Source: Parietaria judaica (taxonomy: Eukaryota > Streptophyta > Magnoliopsida > Rosales > Urticaceae). From it: 64,000 bases of DNA. The notes under the pieces were generated by a model. The model was not told where the DNA came from. It did no database searches and saw only the letters and a program-made list of their open reading frames with translations. This document shows positions 1 through 12,000 of this stretch, piece by piece; within the stretch, counting starts at the first letter, position 1, and the number at the start of each line of letters is the position of its first letter. The stretch lies in the NCBI GenBank assembly GCA_954871525.1, contig OX940869.1, positions 16,954,001-17,018,000 of the forward strand, in the 5' to 3' direction. Position numbers and translations under genes: made by a program.

Positions 1-481
1 ACGACCTCCTTCTCAGCACACGATCTCCAAAGCTGCAAATGATGGAAATAGCTGACGAATTAGAGGGTTTTTAATGACCCCATCACGTCCAAAATATTTG
101 TGGCAGCTGGAATTTACAAAGACCTTTTGACCGTTGTCTAATCTCCGATTCGATTGGACCTCTCTCCACTGCGAAGGATTGAAGCAAGCTTTGACACACG
201 CAAAGCCAATCACACGTTCCCACGTGTCCTCCCCATGCTCAGAGAATGATTCAAAACTGAACCGAATCAGTTACAACTCGGATATGGGCGAAATTTCAAG
301 ATTGCAAACAATTTGAATCACCCGCCAAATTCCTCAACACGCCTCATCAGAATTTTTTCAAAGGATAATACCAAAATTATTCGAGAAAGATAAAATCCTG
401 AAAGGGACGTAAATTTTTATTTCCCCTCAACGACATAATAGTTCACCAAGTGACAATCACTTAATGAACTGGGGGGCTCAC
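1..481 (+). mobile_element. 3' end of the internal region of a Gypsy-type LTR retrotransposon, truncated by the window edge
   Basis: This stretch directly precedes a sequence with LTR character and ends in a polypurine tract (467-481, AACTGGGGGGCTCAC). The same AACTGGGGGG core precedes the 3' LTR of the complete Gypsy element at 17911. No conserved domain is recognisable. A 66-codon minus-strand frame (13-213) could be the start of an antisense gene like the one in the complete Gypsy element, but I do not recognise the protein and do not call it. The remainder of the element lies to the left of the window. Confidence 0.55.
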
Positions 482-1144
482 TGATGATGCAGGATTTCAC
501 CCTCCCCGAAAAACGACATCGAAAGACGAAACTACACCCAACGATGTAAACGACGTGAACGACGTGGGGTCTAAACAAAGTTGGGCCTCACAACAAACCA
601 GTAGGCCCAATAAGTAACCCAGCACGTTCAATCCATCAAGAATCCACTTCGAAGCCAAGTCTTCCCGAAGACCAAGCCCACGAGGTCCAAGCAGCCTTCC
701 CGAAGACTAAGCAGCCCGGGATAACAGGCGTTTCCCCCTTTATTGACCATGTCCAAAGTCCTCCACGTGGAAAGAGACCAATTACCACGTCGTCGAGATT
801 TTACACGTGGTGGAAAAATAAGAGGAAAAGGAAGAACTATCTCAGTCTACTAGCCGTTACTAATTTCTAGGAGATAAACGTTGTAATTCGGGCTATAAAT
901 AAAGCCTACGAAGTAACTCTAGGCACGATGATCTTGTTCTACGTTCTACACTAGCTTTTTATTCTGTATTATCAATCAAACATACAAATTCCTTATTATC
1001 GATCAACTCTTTACCAAATTGTCATCTCGTAACATTATTCACCGATGTGGGTTTTATCTCGGATAGTTAAGATCCATTGTCGTATTCATTGTAAACAGAG
1101 TGCTATCACTTTGCGACAGTTGGTCGTGATTATTCACATCAACA
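482..1144 (+). repeat. Gypsy-type LTR (663 bp), 3' LTR of the element entering from the left
   Basis: It starts TGATGATGCAGG right after the polypurine tract and ends CATCAACA, the same terminus as the LTRs of the Gypsy element at 4698-19347. It contains a TATA box (TATAAATA, 894-901). Immediately to the right, at 1145, sequence homologous to Copia pol (compare about 23323) begins abruptly, so this LTR marks an insertion into an older Copia copy. The expected target duplication would begin GTGAT at 1145, but its partner is outside the window. Confidence 0.65.
894..901 (+). promoter_or_regulatory. TATA box of the Gypsy LTR
   Basis: TATAAATA inside the LTR, about 240 bp before its end, in the position expected of an LTR promoter. 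Confidence 0.5.
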
Positions 1145-2550
1145 GTGATAATCACAAAACCATATGTTGTTTTCTTGATAAAAACGCAAGGGCAAAAAGG
1201 GTCGTTGACATATCCCTTTGGTAATAAATATTTGCTTAGTCGGTTGTATCACATGTGTCCAGATTGCTTTAACCCATATAGAGACCTTTGCAATTTAATT
1301 GAATATCTTTCTCGGGGTTTTGAACTTGATGCTTCAGGCATTTTGAATCATTCAGGGATTCTCATGTAAATATCAGTATCAAGCGATCCGTACAAATAAG
1401 CGGTGACAACATCCATGAGGTGCATATTCAGTTTCTTGTGAACGGCTAGAGTGATCGAGTATCTGAATGTAGTTTCATCCATGACAGGAGAATACGTTTC
1501 CTCAAAGTCAATTCCGGGCCTTTGAGAAAAACCTTGTGCAACAAGACGAGCCTTGTATCTCACAATCTCATTTTTCTCATTTCTCTTTCGTACAAATACC
1601 CATTTGTATCCAACAGGTCTCACATCTTCAGGTGTGTGCACTAAAGGCCCAAAACATCGTGTTTGTTAAGTGATTCTAACTCAACATCAATAGCCTTTTT
1701 TCCATTCAGCCCAATCGCGTCTATTTTTACATTCGGTAACAGACCGTGGTTCAAGATCCCCATTATTTTCGTCCATAACATCGCATGCCAAACTGTAACA
1801 GAGTGCATCATCGATGTCCATGTTTCGGTTCCACATTATACTTGTACTGCCATAATTAATTGAAATTTCTTGATTTTCCTCATCGCGTATTTCTTCAGGA
1901 ATACGTTCCTCCATATTGGGGTCATCTTGTTTCTCTGCTCCTTTTCTTTTCCGAGGATTCTTATCATTGGAACCGAGTGGTATCCCACGCTTCAGGCGTA
2001 TTGTGATTTCATGAGTGACTTTGTTATCAATTTGCCCTTTTGGAATCTCTATTTGGGCAGGAGCGTTCTCAGGTGGTATATGAGATTTAGTCACTCTCTT
2101 TGTGTCTGTAAATGCATCAGGAAGTTGATTTTCTATATCTTGCAAATGCAAAATTCTTTGGACTTTTCCTTCACATTCTTTTGTGTAAGGATCGAGATGC
2201 AACAATGTTGGTACAGGCCATGTAATTTCTCTTTCCAGTTGTTTTCTTTCTCCCCCTAATGCAGGGAAATTTTCTTCATCAAAGTGGCGATCAGCAAAAC
2301 GAGCTATGCAAATATTCTCAGTTTGAGGTTCAAGGTATTTAACAATAGATGAGCTTTCAAACCCTACATAAATACCAAGACTTCTCTGTGGCCCAATTTT
2401 TGTTCTTTGGGGTGGTGCAATAGGCACATACACAACACAACCAAAAATCCTTAGATGGGATATATTTGGTTCTTGGCCGAATACAGGTTGCACTGGGGAG
2501 TATTTATGATATGCATTTGGTCTGATGCGAATTAATGCCGCAACATGTAA
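1145..2550 (-). pseudogene. Truncated Copia pol: integrase C-terminal part to early RT
   Basis: Minus-strand reading frames 2493-1687 and 1641-1348 match, almost residue for residue, the integrase C-terminal region and the start of the reverse transcriptase in the complete Copia element at 21951-28094 (homologous stretch about 24731-23323). The RT part contains the typical YKWVFVRKRNEKNEIVRYKA and YKARLVAQGF segments. An extra T in the run near 1687 separates the two frames. The left end is cut by the Gypsy LTR at 1144. The right end is a deletion junction that removes gag, protease and most of integrase. The fragment is not functional. Confidence 0.85.
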
Positions 2551-3434
2551 ATACTAAAGCAAAATACATGAATACAACCACCTTTAAGGAAAAATAAAAT
2601 TCTTCCGGTGTAATATGATAGATGAAAATACTAACATTAAATACAAGGATGATTATGGCACAAACACTAAAATTTGTCTAGTCATGTTTATCGGCTAAAC
2701 TTGGAGAGAGAATATGAGGTAGAATAAGAGATGTGAATTTTGTATAGTTTGATAAACTTGTATTTATAGTGTAAAAACTAGCCGTTTATAGCCGTTATAT
2801 TATCGTTGGAAATATACTAACATAATGCAATTAAATGCTAAGATTGGATTAATGATGTAATGTCATAAAATGAGATGTAAAAATTAGACAAACATTATGA
2901 ATATATAATATTAATCATAAGAATAATAAAATGAAGAAGTTAAAATTAATTTCAATTAATATCAATTTTACTATAAGGTGCCAGAGCCTCCTGTATATAG
3001 TAATTTGATATTACTTGAAGATAAATATTTGTTTGATGTAGATCACATCATTTTACTATAAGGTGGCAGAGCCTCCTTTGAATAATAAATGATGTTATAC
3101 ATAACAAAGTTAAATATTGTAAATCACATCATATTACTATAAGGTGGCAGAAGCCTGATCATTTGTATAATAAAATGATGTTATACAAAATAAAGTTAAA
3201 TATTGTAAATCACATCATACTACCATAAGGTGGCAGAGCCTCCTCTGTATGGTAAGATGATGTTATTCATAAAAATTAATTATTGTAAATCTCATCACAT
3301 TACTATAAGGTGGCAGAGCCTCCTGTATATAGTAATATGATGTTATACAACGATAATAATAATCATAAAATTTTCTGTCCATAGCCTAATATACCGTGTT
3401 CTGAACTTACCGTAGAGTGATCATGCTGGTAACG
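2551..3434 (-). mobile_element. Copia leader (5' untranslated internal region) of the truncated copy
   Basis: This is homologous to 27054-27850 of the complete Copia element, in the same orientation. It includes the hairpin array described separately and ends at the LTR border with GGTAACG, where the complete element has GATAACG. No coding sequence is present. Confidence 0.8.
2966..3345 (-). repeat. Five tandem hairpins in the Copia leader (truncated copy)
   Basis: Five units spaced about 80 bp apart. Each reads, on the plus strand, a stem (such as ATTACTATA), a conserved AAGGTGGCAGAGCCTCCTG core, then the complementary stem (TATAGTAAT). Stem bases vary between units but mostly stay complementary. 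Two units have degenerated right arms (about 3046-3100 and 3124-3180). Confidence 0.8.
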
Positions 3435-3703
3435 TGTTGTAAAATCACTAACTTTGCTCCAAGATTTAAGTGGTAAGAAATTTGGTGAGTGGTGTGATTT
3501 ATGGAAAGGATGATGGAAATAATTTAGAGTAAGATGAGGGTGAAATAAAATGCTAAAGTTTGTAATGAGATGATGATTTTATTCATCCACTTAAGGGGTA
3601 TTTATAGGAAATAAGAGCATACAATTGTTGACTTATGTTAACTATGCATAGTAAAAACAAATAATTGGTACTTATAGGAGCATTTCAATTATTGTTCATA
3701 ACA
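3435..3703 (-). repeat. Copia LTR (269 bp), 5' LTR of the truncated copy
   Basis: It aligns along its length with the 243/244-bp LTRs at 21951 and 27851. It starts TGTTGTAAAATC and ends CATAACA, and carries the same TATA box on the minus strand (3599-3606). It is clearly more diverged than the pair at 22-28 kb, so this copy is older or belongs to another subfamily. Confidence 0.8.
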
Positions 3704-4692
3704 TAAGCTTATTATTAGGGTATTATTTCACCCTCTTTCTTTAAAGAAGGATAAAGACAAAGTGGGACATTGAGCGAGGAAACGAGCGAGCTGGTATTTA
3801 GACCCAACGAGCTGGCACTAAAGGTAAATGACTAGTGAGATGGTATAAAAGATGAATAACCAGCCAGTTGGTACCAAAGGTGAACGGCCAACGAGCTAGT
3901 ACCAGACACGACGAGCAGACTCAGCACTCATACGGTCATACCGAACTAGGGCAAATGGACCATGATGAAGAACCAGCTAGCCTAAACATCTGTCAAGATG
4001 ATCTAGACACTCCAAGTACGGCTAAAACATATTCCTTCATGTGGATATGTCTCCTGATGATCAGACAACCCTTGCCAGCCTAGATGTCACCTCAACTGTC
4101 AACGAAAAAAGACTAGGGTCATCTTTTGTAATCAAAGCCCACTTAGACCCCGCCATCTATAAATAGAGAAGACGTCATTACAGCAGAGGGCTAGAAATTT
4201 TCATGATCATCAACCTTTGAACATTATTTTTATTTTTCTCACCAGAAAGGACACGGATAATGATTATTCCATGCAGTTTAGTTGAAATTATTGAATATTC
4301 TCTTTGTTTCTTTCTGGTTTCTTGTCATCCCTTCATGAAATCTCACAATGATATCAACGGAAGCGAACGGCCTTTCTTCCCCGAACATCATAAAAACAGG
4401 GTTACCACGCACGTGTACGTTGTGATTGTTCGAGACTTTTGCCCTCAACACTTATCATAAAGGAAGAATCCAAATAGAGGTTGATAATATCAATTAGATC
4501 CGAATTGCCTAACACTTGCTTCACCTTGTGTAAATGGTATGAAAATATAAACAAGTCATTTTATTCCTTTCGATGCACATAACTTTTTGTTTATCTTTTG
4601 TATTTTATCTTGGATGTAGGGCACATGAAATGATGAACTTTCCAAAGATAATTTAGTTAGAACAAAAAGTGACTTTCAAGGAAACTTGAATG
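3704..4692. other. Intergenic stretch, possible decayed LTR
   Basis: No gene is recognised. 3770-3920 contains a degenerate repeat of the kind 'cgagctggtac'. A TATA box (TATAAATA, 4158-4165) is followed about 290 bp later by CTCAACA, which would fit a decayed LTR, but I could not define a start or a partner copy. Confidence 0.3.
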
Positions 4693-4697
4693 TGAAG

Positions 4698-6037
4698 TGT
4701 TACGGGTATTTTACGCAATTGATTTAATATTAATTATCAAAAGAAAAATTATATAAAATAATTTTTTTTTATTAATTAATTAATTTTATAATCAATTTTG
4801 CCCCAAATTATTCACCGGAAACCCGTTTTTGAAAAACAAAGGGTCCAGATGATCCCAAAAATATCGAAATACCCAAAATCGATATAAAATTTGTAAAAAA
4901 CGGCCTCGGAAAACACCCGGGGCCTCCGGGACACGCCGGGAAACACCCGGGCGGGCCCCACAAGCCCCAAGGGTCACCCGAGTGGGACCCACAGCCCCCA
5001 AGGGCCACCTGACACGCGCCAGGCGACCCAGCCGACCCACCAAGGGTCAAGTTGACCCTTCCACGTGGCGGCCAGCCATTGGCCGCGACGAAACCCTGCA
5101 GACCACAGGGAATCGACGCGTGGCCGCTGACGCAAGGCATGACGCGGCTACTGGCATCAGCCCTTGCTGCCACGCGTGTGGCTGCACGTCACGGCCACTG
5201 TTCCCGCGTGTGACGGCGCGTTCGACGTCGGATTGAGGCGCCGATTGCGGCGTTGGATCGGCCACGTCCGGGGGACCCGAAAAACTATATAAATTTACCT
5301 CGGGGGCTCCCGGAGTAATAATAATTCACGTTTTAACCCCCGGACCCTCCTATAAATAGGAGCTCGGTTTTCACTTAATGATAACTCGATTCTCACCCCG
5401 AGAACTCGCCCTAAACTCTCTCTACACCCTCTAGAACTCGCCTCCCCTCAAATATCACTCTAATGTTGAGCGTCGGAGGTGAATCAGGGGGTACCCCCCC
5501 CCCCCCCCCCCCGGCTCTCCCTGATCTCGGGTGTTATTTTGTTCAGGTTCTGAGAGAGAGAAAACACAATTGAGCGGAAGCTCTGGAGAAGATTCTGGCA
5601 CGATCTAAGACCCTCCTTGCCAAGGTTCTAGGTCCGTGAGGTGCTCTTTCTATCCACTGGTCTTGTATCTCCGGCAGATATACTGACTACGCGGATAGAC
5701 CGAGGACCCAGATCTGTCCCCGTGACGCCGGTTGAGGGTCTGGTCTACCAGGGTTCACTGGAAAGTCGATACTGTGACCCCCCCTACACGGTGGTCAGGA
5801 ATCCGTTTTTGGTGTCCCGAACCTGTAATCCGGGCCAGGCCAAGTCCTGGCCCTATTAGCGACAGGTAGTGGAGTTTACCATGGGTTTTTGATCACCGAG
5901 TCAGCGGAGGGTCCGATTGACTCGAAAGTTCTGGAGCCCAAGCCCTAAAGTCAAAAAAGTCAACGAGACGACATTGGGCCCGGCCCAACACGACCTATTG
6001 GGCCGCTGAATGTTTAAAGCATTTTTCTGCATCAACA
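4698..6037 (+). repeat. 5' LTR of the Gypsy element (1340 bp)
   Basis: Starts TGTTACGGG and ends CATCAACA. It contains a GC-rich middle (about 4900-5280), a TATA box at 5351, a long C-run (about 5496-5512) and, near the end, a segment shared with the 3' LTR. It has about 200 bp (roughly 5210-5400), including the TATA box, that the 3' LTR lacks. Confidence 0.9.
5351..5358 (+). promoter_or_regulatory. TATA box of the Gypsy 5' LTR
   Basis: CTCCTATAAATAGGAG around 5348. A weaker ACTATATAAATT lies at about 5284. Neither is present in the 3' LTR. Confidence 0.6.
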
Positions 6038-6040
6038 TTT

Positions 6041-6056
6041 TGGCGCTAGAAGGAGG
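6041..6056 (+). other. Primer binding site candidate of the Gypsy element
   Basis: TGGCGCTAGAAGGAGG begins three bases after the LTR end. TGG is the expected start of a site complementary to a tRNA 3' CCA end. I could not assign the tRNA. Confidence 0.5.
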
Positions 6057-6090
6057 GGGCCACGAGTTTAAAACCTCGAGTCCCTACAAG

Positions 6091-6622
6091 CACATCCGAC
6101 CACATTCGAAGATATTCGAGTGCACTCGAACGCATTCGAACACACTCGAAGGCGTTCGAACACACTCGAAGGTGTTCGAATACATCCGGCCACATTCGAA
6201 GATATTCGAGTACATTCGAACGCACTCGAACACACTCGAAGGCGTTTGAACACACTCGAAGGCGTTTGAGCACATTCGAAGAAACTCGAAGAACACACTC
6301 GAAGGCATTCGAAGAAACTCAAAGGCGTTCGAACACACTCGAAGGCATTCGAGCACATTCGAAGAAACTCGAAGAACACACTCGAAGGCGTTTGAAGAAA
6401 CTCGAAGGCATTCAAACACACTCGAAGGCGTTCGAAGAAACTCGAAGGCGTTCTAACACACTCGAAGGCGTTCGAGTACATTCGAAGAAACTCGAAGAAC
6501 ACACTCGAAGGCGTTCGAAGAAACTTGAAGGCATTCTAACACACTCGAAGGCGTTCGAAGAAACTCGAAGACGTTCGAATACACTCGAAGGCATTCGAAC
6601 ACATTCGAAGAAACTCGAGGAC
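6091..6622 (+). repeat. 10-bp-period minisatellite in the Gypsy leader
   Basis: About 50 consecutive units of roughly NNCAYTCGAA, mostly exactly 10 bp long with occasional 4-6-bp phase shifts (for example near 6290). Many units contain TTCGAA. Because the units form few stops, long frames are open on both strands; these are by-products of the repeat, not genes. The gag start codon follows at 6636. Confidence 0.9.
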
Positions 6623-6635
6623 GCTCAAAACCTCG

Positions 6636-8300
6636 ATGTCAGATACGACAGAAGGCACCTCTTCACGCCCCGCGGGAAGTATCACTCTCAACACTCAGGC
6701 TCGGGTAAACGTACGCCAAACCCAGGCTCTCAACCGGCCCGAAACGAGCACGCGACAAGAGCCCGCTGTCAACAAAGAAAAAGAACGGCTGACCCGGCTG
6801 GAAGATAGTGTCTTCCGCCTGGCTGATCTTGTGACCAAACGTCTCGGCAACAACGACACCAACCTTGAAGCCATCGACGAAGAGGAGAGTCCAGAAGAGG
6901 CCCTCGAACTCACACAACGGGGGCCACATGCGACTCAGCAGGCCCGTCGAGGTATTCAAGAGCCGGCCCAATCACAGTCAACCCGACGTTCAGCCTTTGA
7001 ACGTCTGGGAGGAGACGAGAGTAACGCTGAAAGTGTTAAGGCGCGAAAAAACCGTCGTCGTCAGCAGGTGCCCGCCCGGGCACGTCCGGAAAATCAGGAG
7101 GATCTCTGTCACCGTCTAAGTCACTCCCGTCAAGAAGGAGACTTACGACGAGAGGAGATCCGCACCTCCCGCCATGTATCACATGATAATAAGGGTCTCG
7201 CCCTTAAGGAGATCCGAACAGTGCCGAATAATAAGGGTCTAGAAGTTCCGCACCTCCCGCCATGTATCACATGACGAGAGGAGCCAACACAGCCCCGGTA
7301 CCTGGCCTGATAGCACCTCCGCCAAACGACGGACTGAGAAACGAGGTCCAGGCTCTAAGAAGAGAGCTGAGAGAACTCGCCGCCGCCAATAGCACTGATC
7401 CCGCCAAATGAAGTATGGTGGAGGGAATCATCTCCCCTCTGGCAAGCCACCTACTCGACGAAGATCTCAGCGGAGACCTCCGATTCCCGCTAAATCTCGT
7501 CTACGACAGAACAACAGATCCCACATACCACCTGGTGCAATACCAGTTTGCCATGCGGGTGAAGAGATGCTCGTCCTCCACAATGTGCCAGGCATTCTGC
7601 CTCACCCTTGCCGGACCAGCCTTCGAATGGTACCAACGACTCCCCAAAGGGTCGATTGAATCCTTTGAAGAGCTGACGAAACGCTTCATATCCCGGTTCG
7701 CTAGCTCGATCATGCAGCGAAAAGGAAAGTCGTACCTGTGGTCCCTCAAGCAGCGCAAAGACGAGTCTCTCCACGCTTACTTGAAAAGGTTCACAGAGGA
7801 GGCGAATAAAATCGTTAGCTATACCGACGACGACGCCATCACCGCAGTAATTGACGGCCTCCCGGTGAGCGAATTCACACGCTCCCTTGTCAAAAAGATA
7901 TCCGCTTCCATGGTCGAACTGATGGCTAAGGCAGCAGAAGACATCGCCGCCGATGAATACTTCGCCAGTCGAAACCAACTCATCCTAGGCGAGCAAAGTC
8001 GGAACAACCAAAGAAGGGACGATGACGAGACTCCAACGAAAAGGCAGCATCAACAATCAAACTCTGAAGGACGACAACAGCCCCCTAGGCGAGCGGAAGG
8101 TTTCCGTAGGAACGCAAATTACACCCCGCTGACCGCGTCAGCAGCAACAATTTTTAACCTCCACAAAGAGAAGTTCGATCCTCCACGGCCTCTGCCCAGA
8201 CAAAGGCCGGTTCTGCGAATATCACCAGAACCACGGCCACTTGACGTCAGAATGCTGGAAACTATGGAAACAAATCGAGCAGCGCATCCAAGACGGATAG
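6636..8300 (+). pseudogene. Gypsy gag, broken
   Basis: Capsid precursor of the Gypsy element. The first frame (from ATG 6636) is rich in charged residues. It is interrupted by a duplication: a 26-bp block beginning CGCACCTCCCGCC occurs near 7160 and again near 7249. The frame then shifts, with an in-frame TGA at 7409-7411. From 7415 the retrotransposon gag capsid domain is clear (AFEWYQRLP followed by FEELTKRFISRFAS and KQRKDESLHAYLKRF). Another shift at about 8200 leads to a Cys/His knuckle of Tat type (8211-8255, C-x2-H-x4-H with a later Cys), ending at a TAG at 8298. It would form the virus-like particle and bind element RNA. At least four lesions make this copy dead. Confidence 0.85.
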
Positions 8301-9041
8301 TTAAAAGAGTTTGTCAAGAAACTCGTGGCGGGAAGCGGGAAAACCCGCAACCTTCCGCCTCGAGAAGGCGAACAACCCCAAGACGATCACAAGCCTCGCC
8401 AAGAGGAAGAACGAACCAAAGGAAAAGCTCCCCAATATCATGTTGTATCCACTATCCTAGGTGGACCAAAAATTGGGGACTCCAACAACAAACGAAAGAG
8501 ATACGCCCGGTCCCTGGAGAGTGACGGCGAGGAACACCAGATCAACCTCACGAACCTAACCAGTTCAATGACGGTGCTTCCCAGCCAAGCCATCACTTTC
8601 ACAGAAGAAGAGGCTCGGCGAATCTCGCACCCTCACAACGACGCCATCGTGATAGAGACGTTGATCCCCAACAACCGAATCAGGCGAGTGCTGGTCGACA
8701 ATGGAAGCTCGGCTGACGTTATCTTCAAGTCCGCCCTTGAACGCATGAGTCTGGGAGGACTCGTCCTCACGCCCATCAAGACCCCGCTTTACGGTTTCAA
8801 CGGAAATTCGGTCTTTGCCGAAGGAGCCATTGACCTCCCGACGACGTTCGGATCCGAAGACGGGGCCATGGTCAGCAAAATGATCCGATATCTCGTGGTG
8901 GACCAACCATCGTCTTACAACATCATCATGGGAAGGCCGTCTCTCAACAAACTCCAGGCCATCGCCTCCACTTTCCATCTGCTCGTAAAATTTCCCACGG
9001 AAAACGGGATCGGAATCCTAAGAGAGCCAACGGGAATCTAG
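8301..9041 (+). pseudogene. Gypsy aspartic protease region
   Basis: Open frame in phase with the gag knuckle. The catalytic motif reads LVDNGSSADV near 8690-8720, with the flap and C-terminal part following (YNIIMGRPSLNKLQAI near 8916-8965). The D-x-G-S pattern with N in place of T is usual for the Tat lineage as far as I recall. Normally it cleaves the Gag-Pol precursor inside the particle. The frame ends at 9041, and pol continues in another phase from about 9046, so a frameshift separates it from RT. Confidence 0.8.
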
Positions 9042-9045
9042 AACC

Positions 9046-12000
9046 TGTTACGTCCAAGGGACAAAAACCAGGAAAAGCGAGTTGGTCATCCACACGATCC
9101 AACAGCTGAACGAAAATCTCACCCCCGGTTCCGAGGAGGCCTGGATGTTCGGCGAGCTCGACCCAAGAGACGCGAGATGCAAACCCACGATGGAACCCTC
9201 TTCCGACGTAACGGCCATCATCCTGGACGAAGAAAAGCCAGAAAGGACCGTTTCGATCGGCACCCAGTTGCCCGTCATGATTAAAACGCAACTGGTCGCC
9301 TTCCTGCAAGAGTTCAAAGACATCTTCGCCTGGTCGCACGCTGACATGCCAGGCATCGATCCCGAAGTCGCCGTCCACAGACTCAACATCGAGAAAGGAA
9401 GGGCGCCCAAAGTAAAACGAAGACGAGCCTTTAATCCCGAAAGGTATCAAGCCATCAACGACGAAGTCAACAAACTCATCACGGCGGACTTCATCAAGGA
9501 AGTCACATACCCGGATTGGGTGTCCAACGTCGTAATGGTGAAAAATCCCAACGGAAAATGGCGAATCTGCATAGACTATTCCGACCTTAACACGGCATGT
9601 CCGAACGATTGTTTCCCGCTCCCAAGAATCGATCAGCTAGTAGACGCGACCGCCGGCCACCAGCTCATGAACATGATGGACGCATATTCAGGATACAACC
9701 AAATCCGAATGGATGAGCCCGACCAGATACACACCACGTTCATCACCGACCGTGGTCTCTACTGTTACAAATTCATGCCCTTTGGGCTCAAAAACGCTGG
9801 AGCTACATACCAGCGCTTGGTCAATGGGATGTTCGCCCCGCTGATCGGGAAAATAATGGAAGTTTATGTCGACGACATGATCGTCAAAAGCCTTGAAGAA
9901 ACCGACCACGTCAAGGACCTTCGAGAAACCTTCACTCTCCTCCGAAGGTACCAGATGAAACAGAACCCCACCAAGTGCGCGTTCGGAGTCGAATATGGAA
10001 AGTTCCTGGGATTCATCGTCAACCGACGAGGGATCGAAGAAAACCCCAAAAAAATCAGAGCTCTAATTGAAATGAAGAGCCCTCGGAAAATCAAGGAAGA
10101 ACAACGCCTAAACGGGCGCATCAACGCCCTGGGGCAATTCGTGTCAAAATTCACAGACCGATGCAAACCATTATTCCAAGCCCTCAAAGGCGGAAAGAAT
10201 TTCGCATGGGACGAGAAGTGCGAAGCTGCATTCCAGGAACTGAAAGCCTACCTTGGATCGCCGCCTTTATTGTCTAAACCAAAAGATGATGAGGCCCTGT
10301 TCCTCTATCTCTCCATCTCAACCAGGGCCGTCAGCGCGGTCTTAGTTCGAGAAGAAGAAAAGAAGCAGATGTCGGTCTATTACGTCAGCAAGGCTCTTCT
10401 CGACGCCGAGACCCGCTACACACAAATCGAAAAGTTGACGCTCGCACTGATCACCACTGCGGAGAAGCTCCGCCCATACTTCGAAGCTCACCAAATCATA
10501 GTGAGAACGGAGCATCCGGTACGAAAGGCGCTCCTCAAGGGTAACTCAGCTCGAATGACGATCTGGTCACAAGAACTGGGAGAATACGGTGTGGAATACT
10601 AACCCTGAATTTCCATCAAAGCACAGGCGGTAGCAGACTTCATCGCCGAATTCACATATGAGGCAGAAGTCAAAACTGAAGAAGAGCTCGACAGGCTGCC
10701 CTAATCAGCCAAACAAAAATCGAGCCCCGACGATCCCGTATGGAGCCTCCACGTTGACGGCGCATCCAACGCCAATGGCTCAGGGGCAGGTATCCTGCTT
10801 ACCAACCCCGAAGGTGGAAAGCTACGCTACGCCATCCGATTCGGGTTCAACGCCACAAACAACGAGGCAGAATACGAGGCACTGCTGGCCGGGCTTCAGA
10901 TAGCTCGAAAACTCGAGGCGAAAAACCTGAAGATCTACTGCGACTCTCAACTGATCGTAAACCAAGTAGACGACGAGTACCAAGCTAAAGAGGAGAACAT
11001 GGCGGCCTACCTCGCGGAAACGCTGCATCGCTTGGAGTTCTTGGCATGGTATGAGATCACTCAAATACCCCGAGCCGAAAACTTCGAGGCCGACACATTA
11101 ACCAGAATGGCCTCAGGAACTGACAACGAGGAACTAGGCAAAGTTCCCATTGAGGCCCTCGAGTGCCCATCCATTAAGAAAAGCCAGATCCTCGCCATCA
11201 CCAGCGAAGATGGAGACAACTGGATGTCGCGTATCATCAAGTACTTGGAGCGTGGCGTGCTCCCCGCTGATCGAAACAAAGCACGACAGCTAAAACTCCG
11301 GGCTACGAGATATGTGATGTATGACGGTGGCCTTTACAAGCGCGGTTTCATGCAGCCCCTTCTCAAGTGTCTTCCCTGGGACGATGCAGATCTCGTCCTC
11401 CGAGAAATCCATGAACGAATCTGTGGCAACCACTATGCCGGACGATCTCTAGCCCTCAAAGCCCTCAAACAAGGCTATTTTTGGCCGACCCTCAGGAAGG
11501 ACACGAATGAGATCTCCCGCAAATGTGACAAATGCCAACGGTTCGCCAAGGTGCCTCATCTACCTGCAGTCCCATTGTGTCCGGTAATGGTCCCTCGACC
11601 GTTCGCCAAGTGGGGAATCGACCTGATCGGAAAACTACCAAAAGCCCCAGGAGGCGTCGAGTACGCAATAGTGGCCATCGACTACTTCACCAAGTGGGTC
11701 GAGGCGGAACCAATCGCAAAAATCACACAAAAAAACATGACGAACTTCATATGGCGCAACATCATCTATCGACACGGGATCCCTGCCTCGTTGATAACCG
11801 ACAACGGGAAGCAGTTCGACAATGTTGACCTCCGAGCTTTCTACCAAGATCTCGGAATCAACAACACTTACTCGTCACCCGTCTACCCCCAGGCGAACGG
11901 TCAAGTGGAGTCAGTCAACAAAGACATCAAGACCATCCTGAAAAGGAAACTCGATGAAAAGAAGGGCAAATGGCGGAAGAGTTGCCCTCCGTACTCTGGG

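Noticed and set aside
4792..5265. Proline/glycine-rich frames in the Gypsy LTRs (also 18020-18793)
   Set aside because: Lie entirely inside LTR sequence and follow its GC-rich composition.
6010..6594. Repetitive proteins on both strands of the leader minisatellite
   Set aside because: Open on both strands because units lack stops; explained by the 10-bp repeat.
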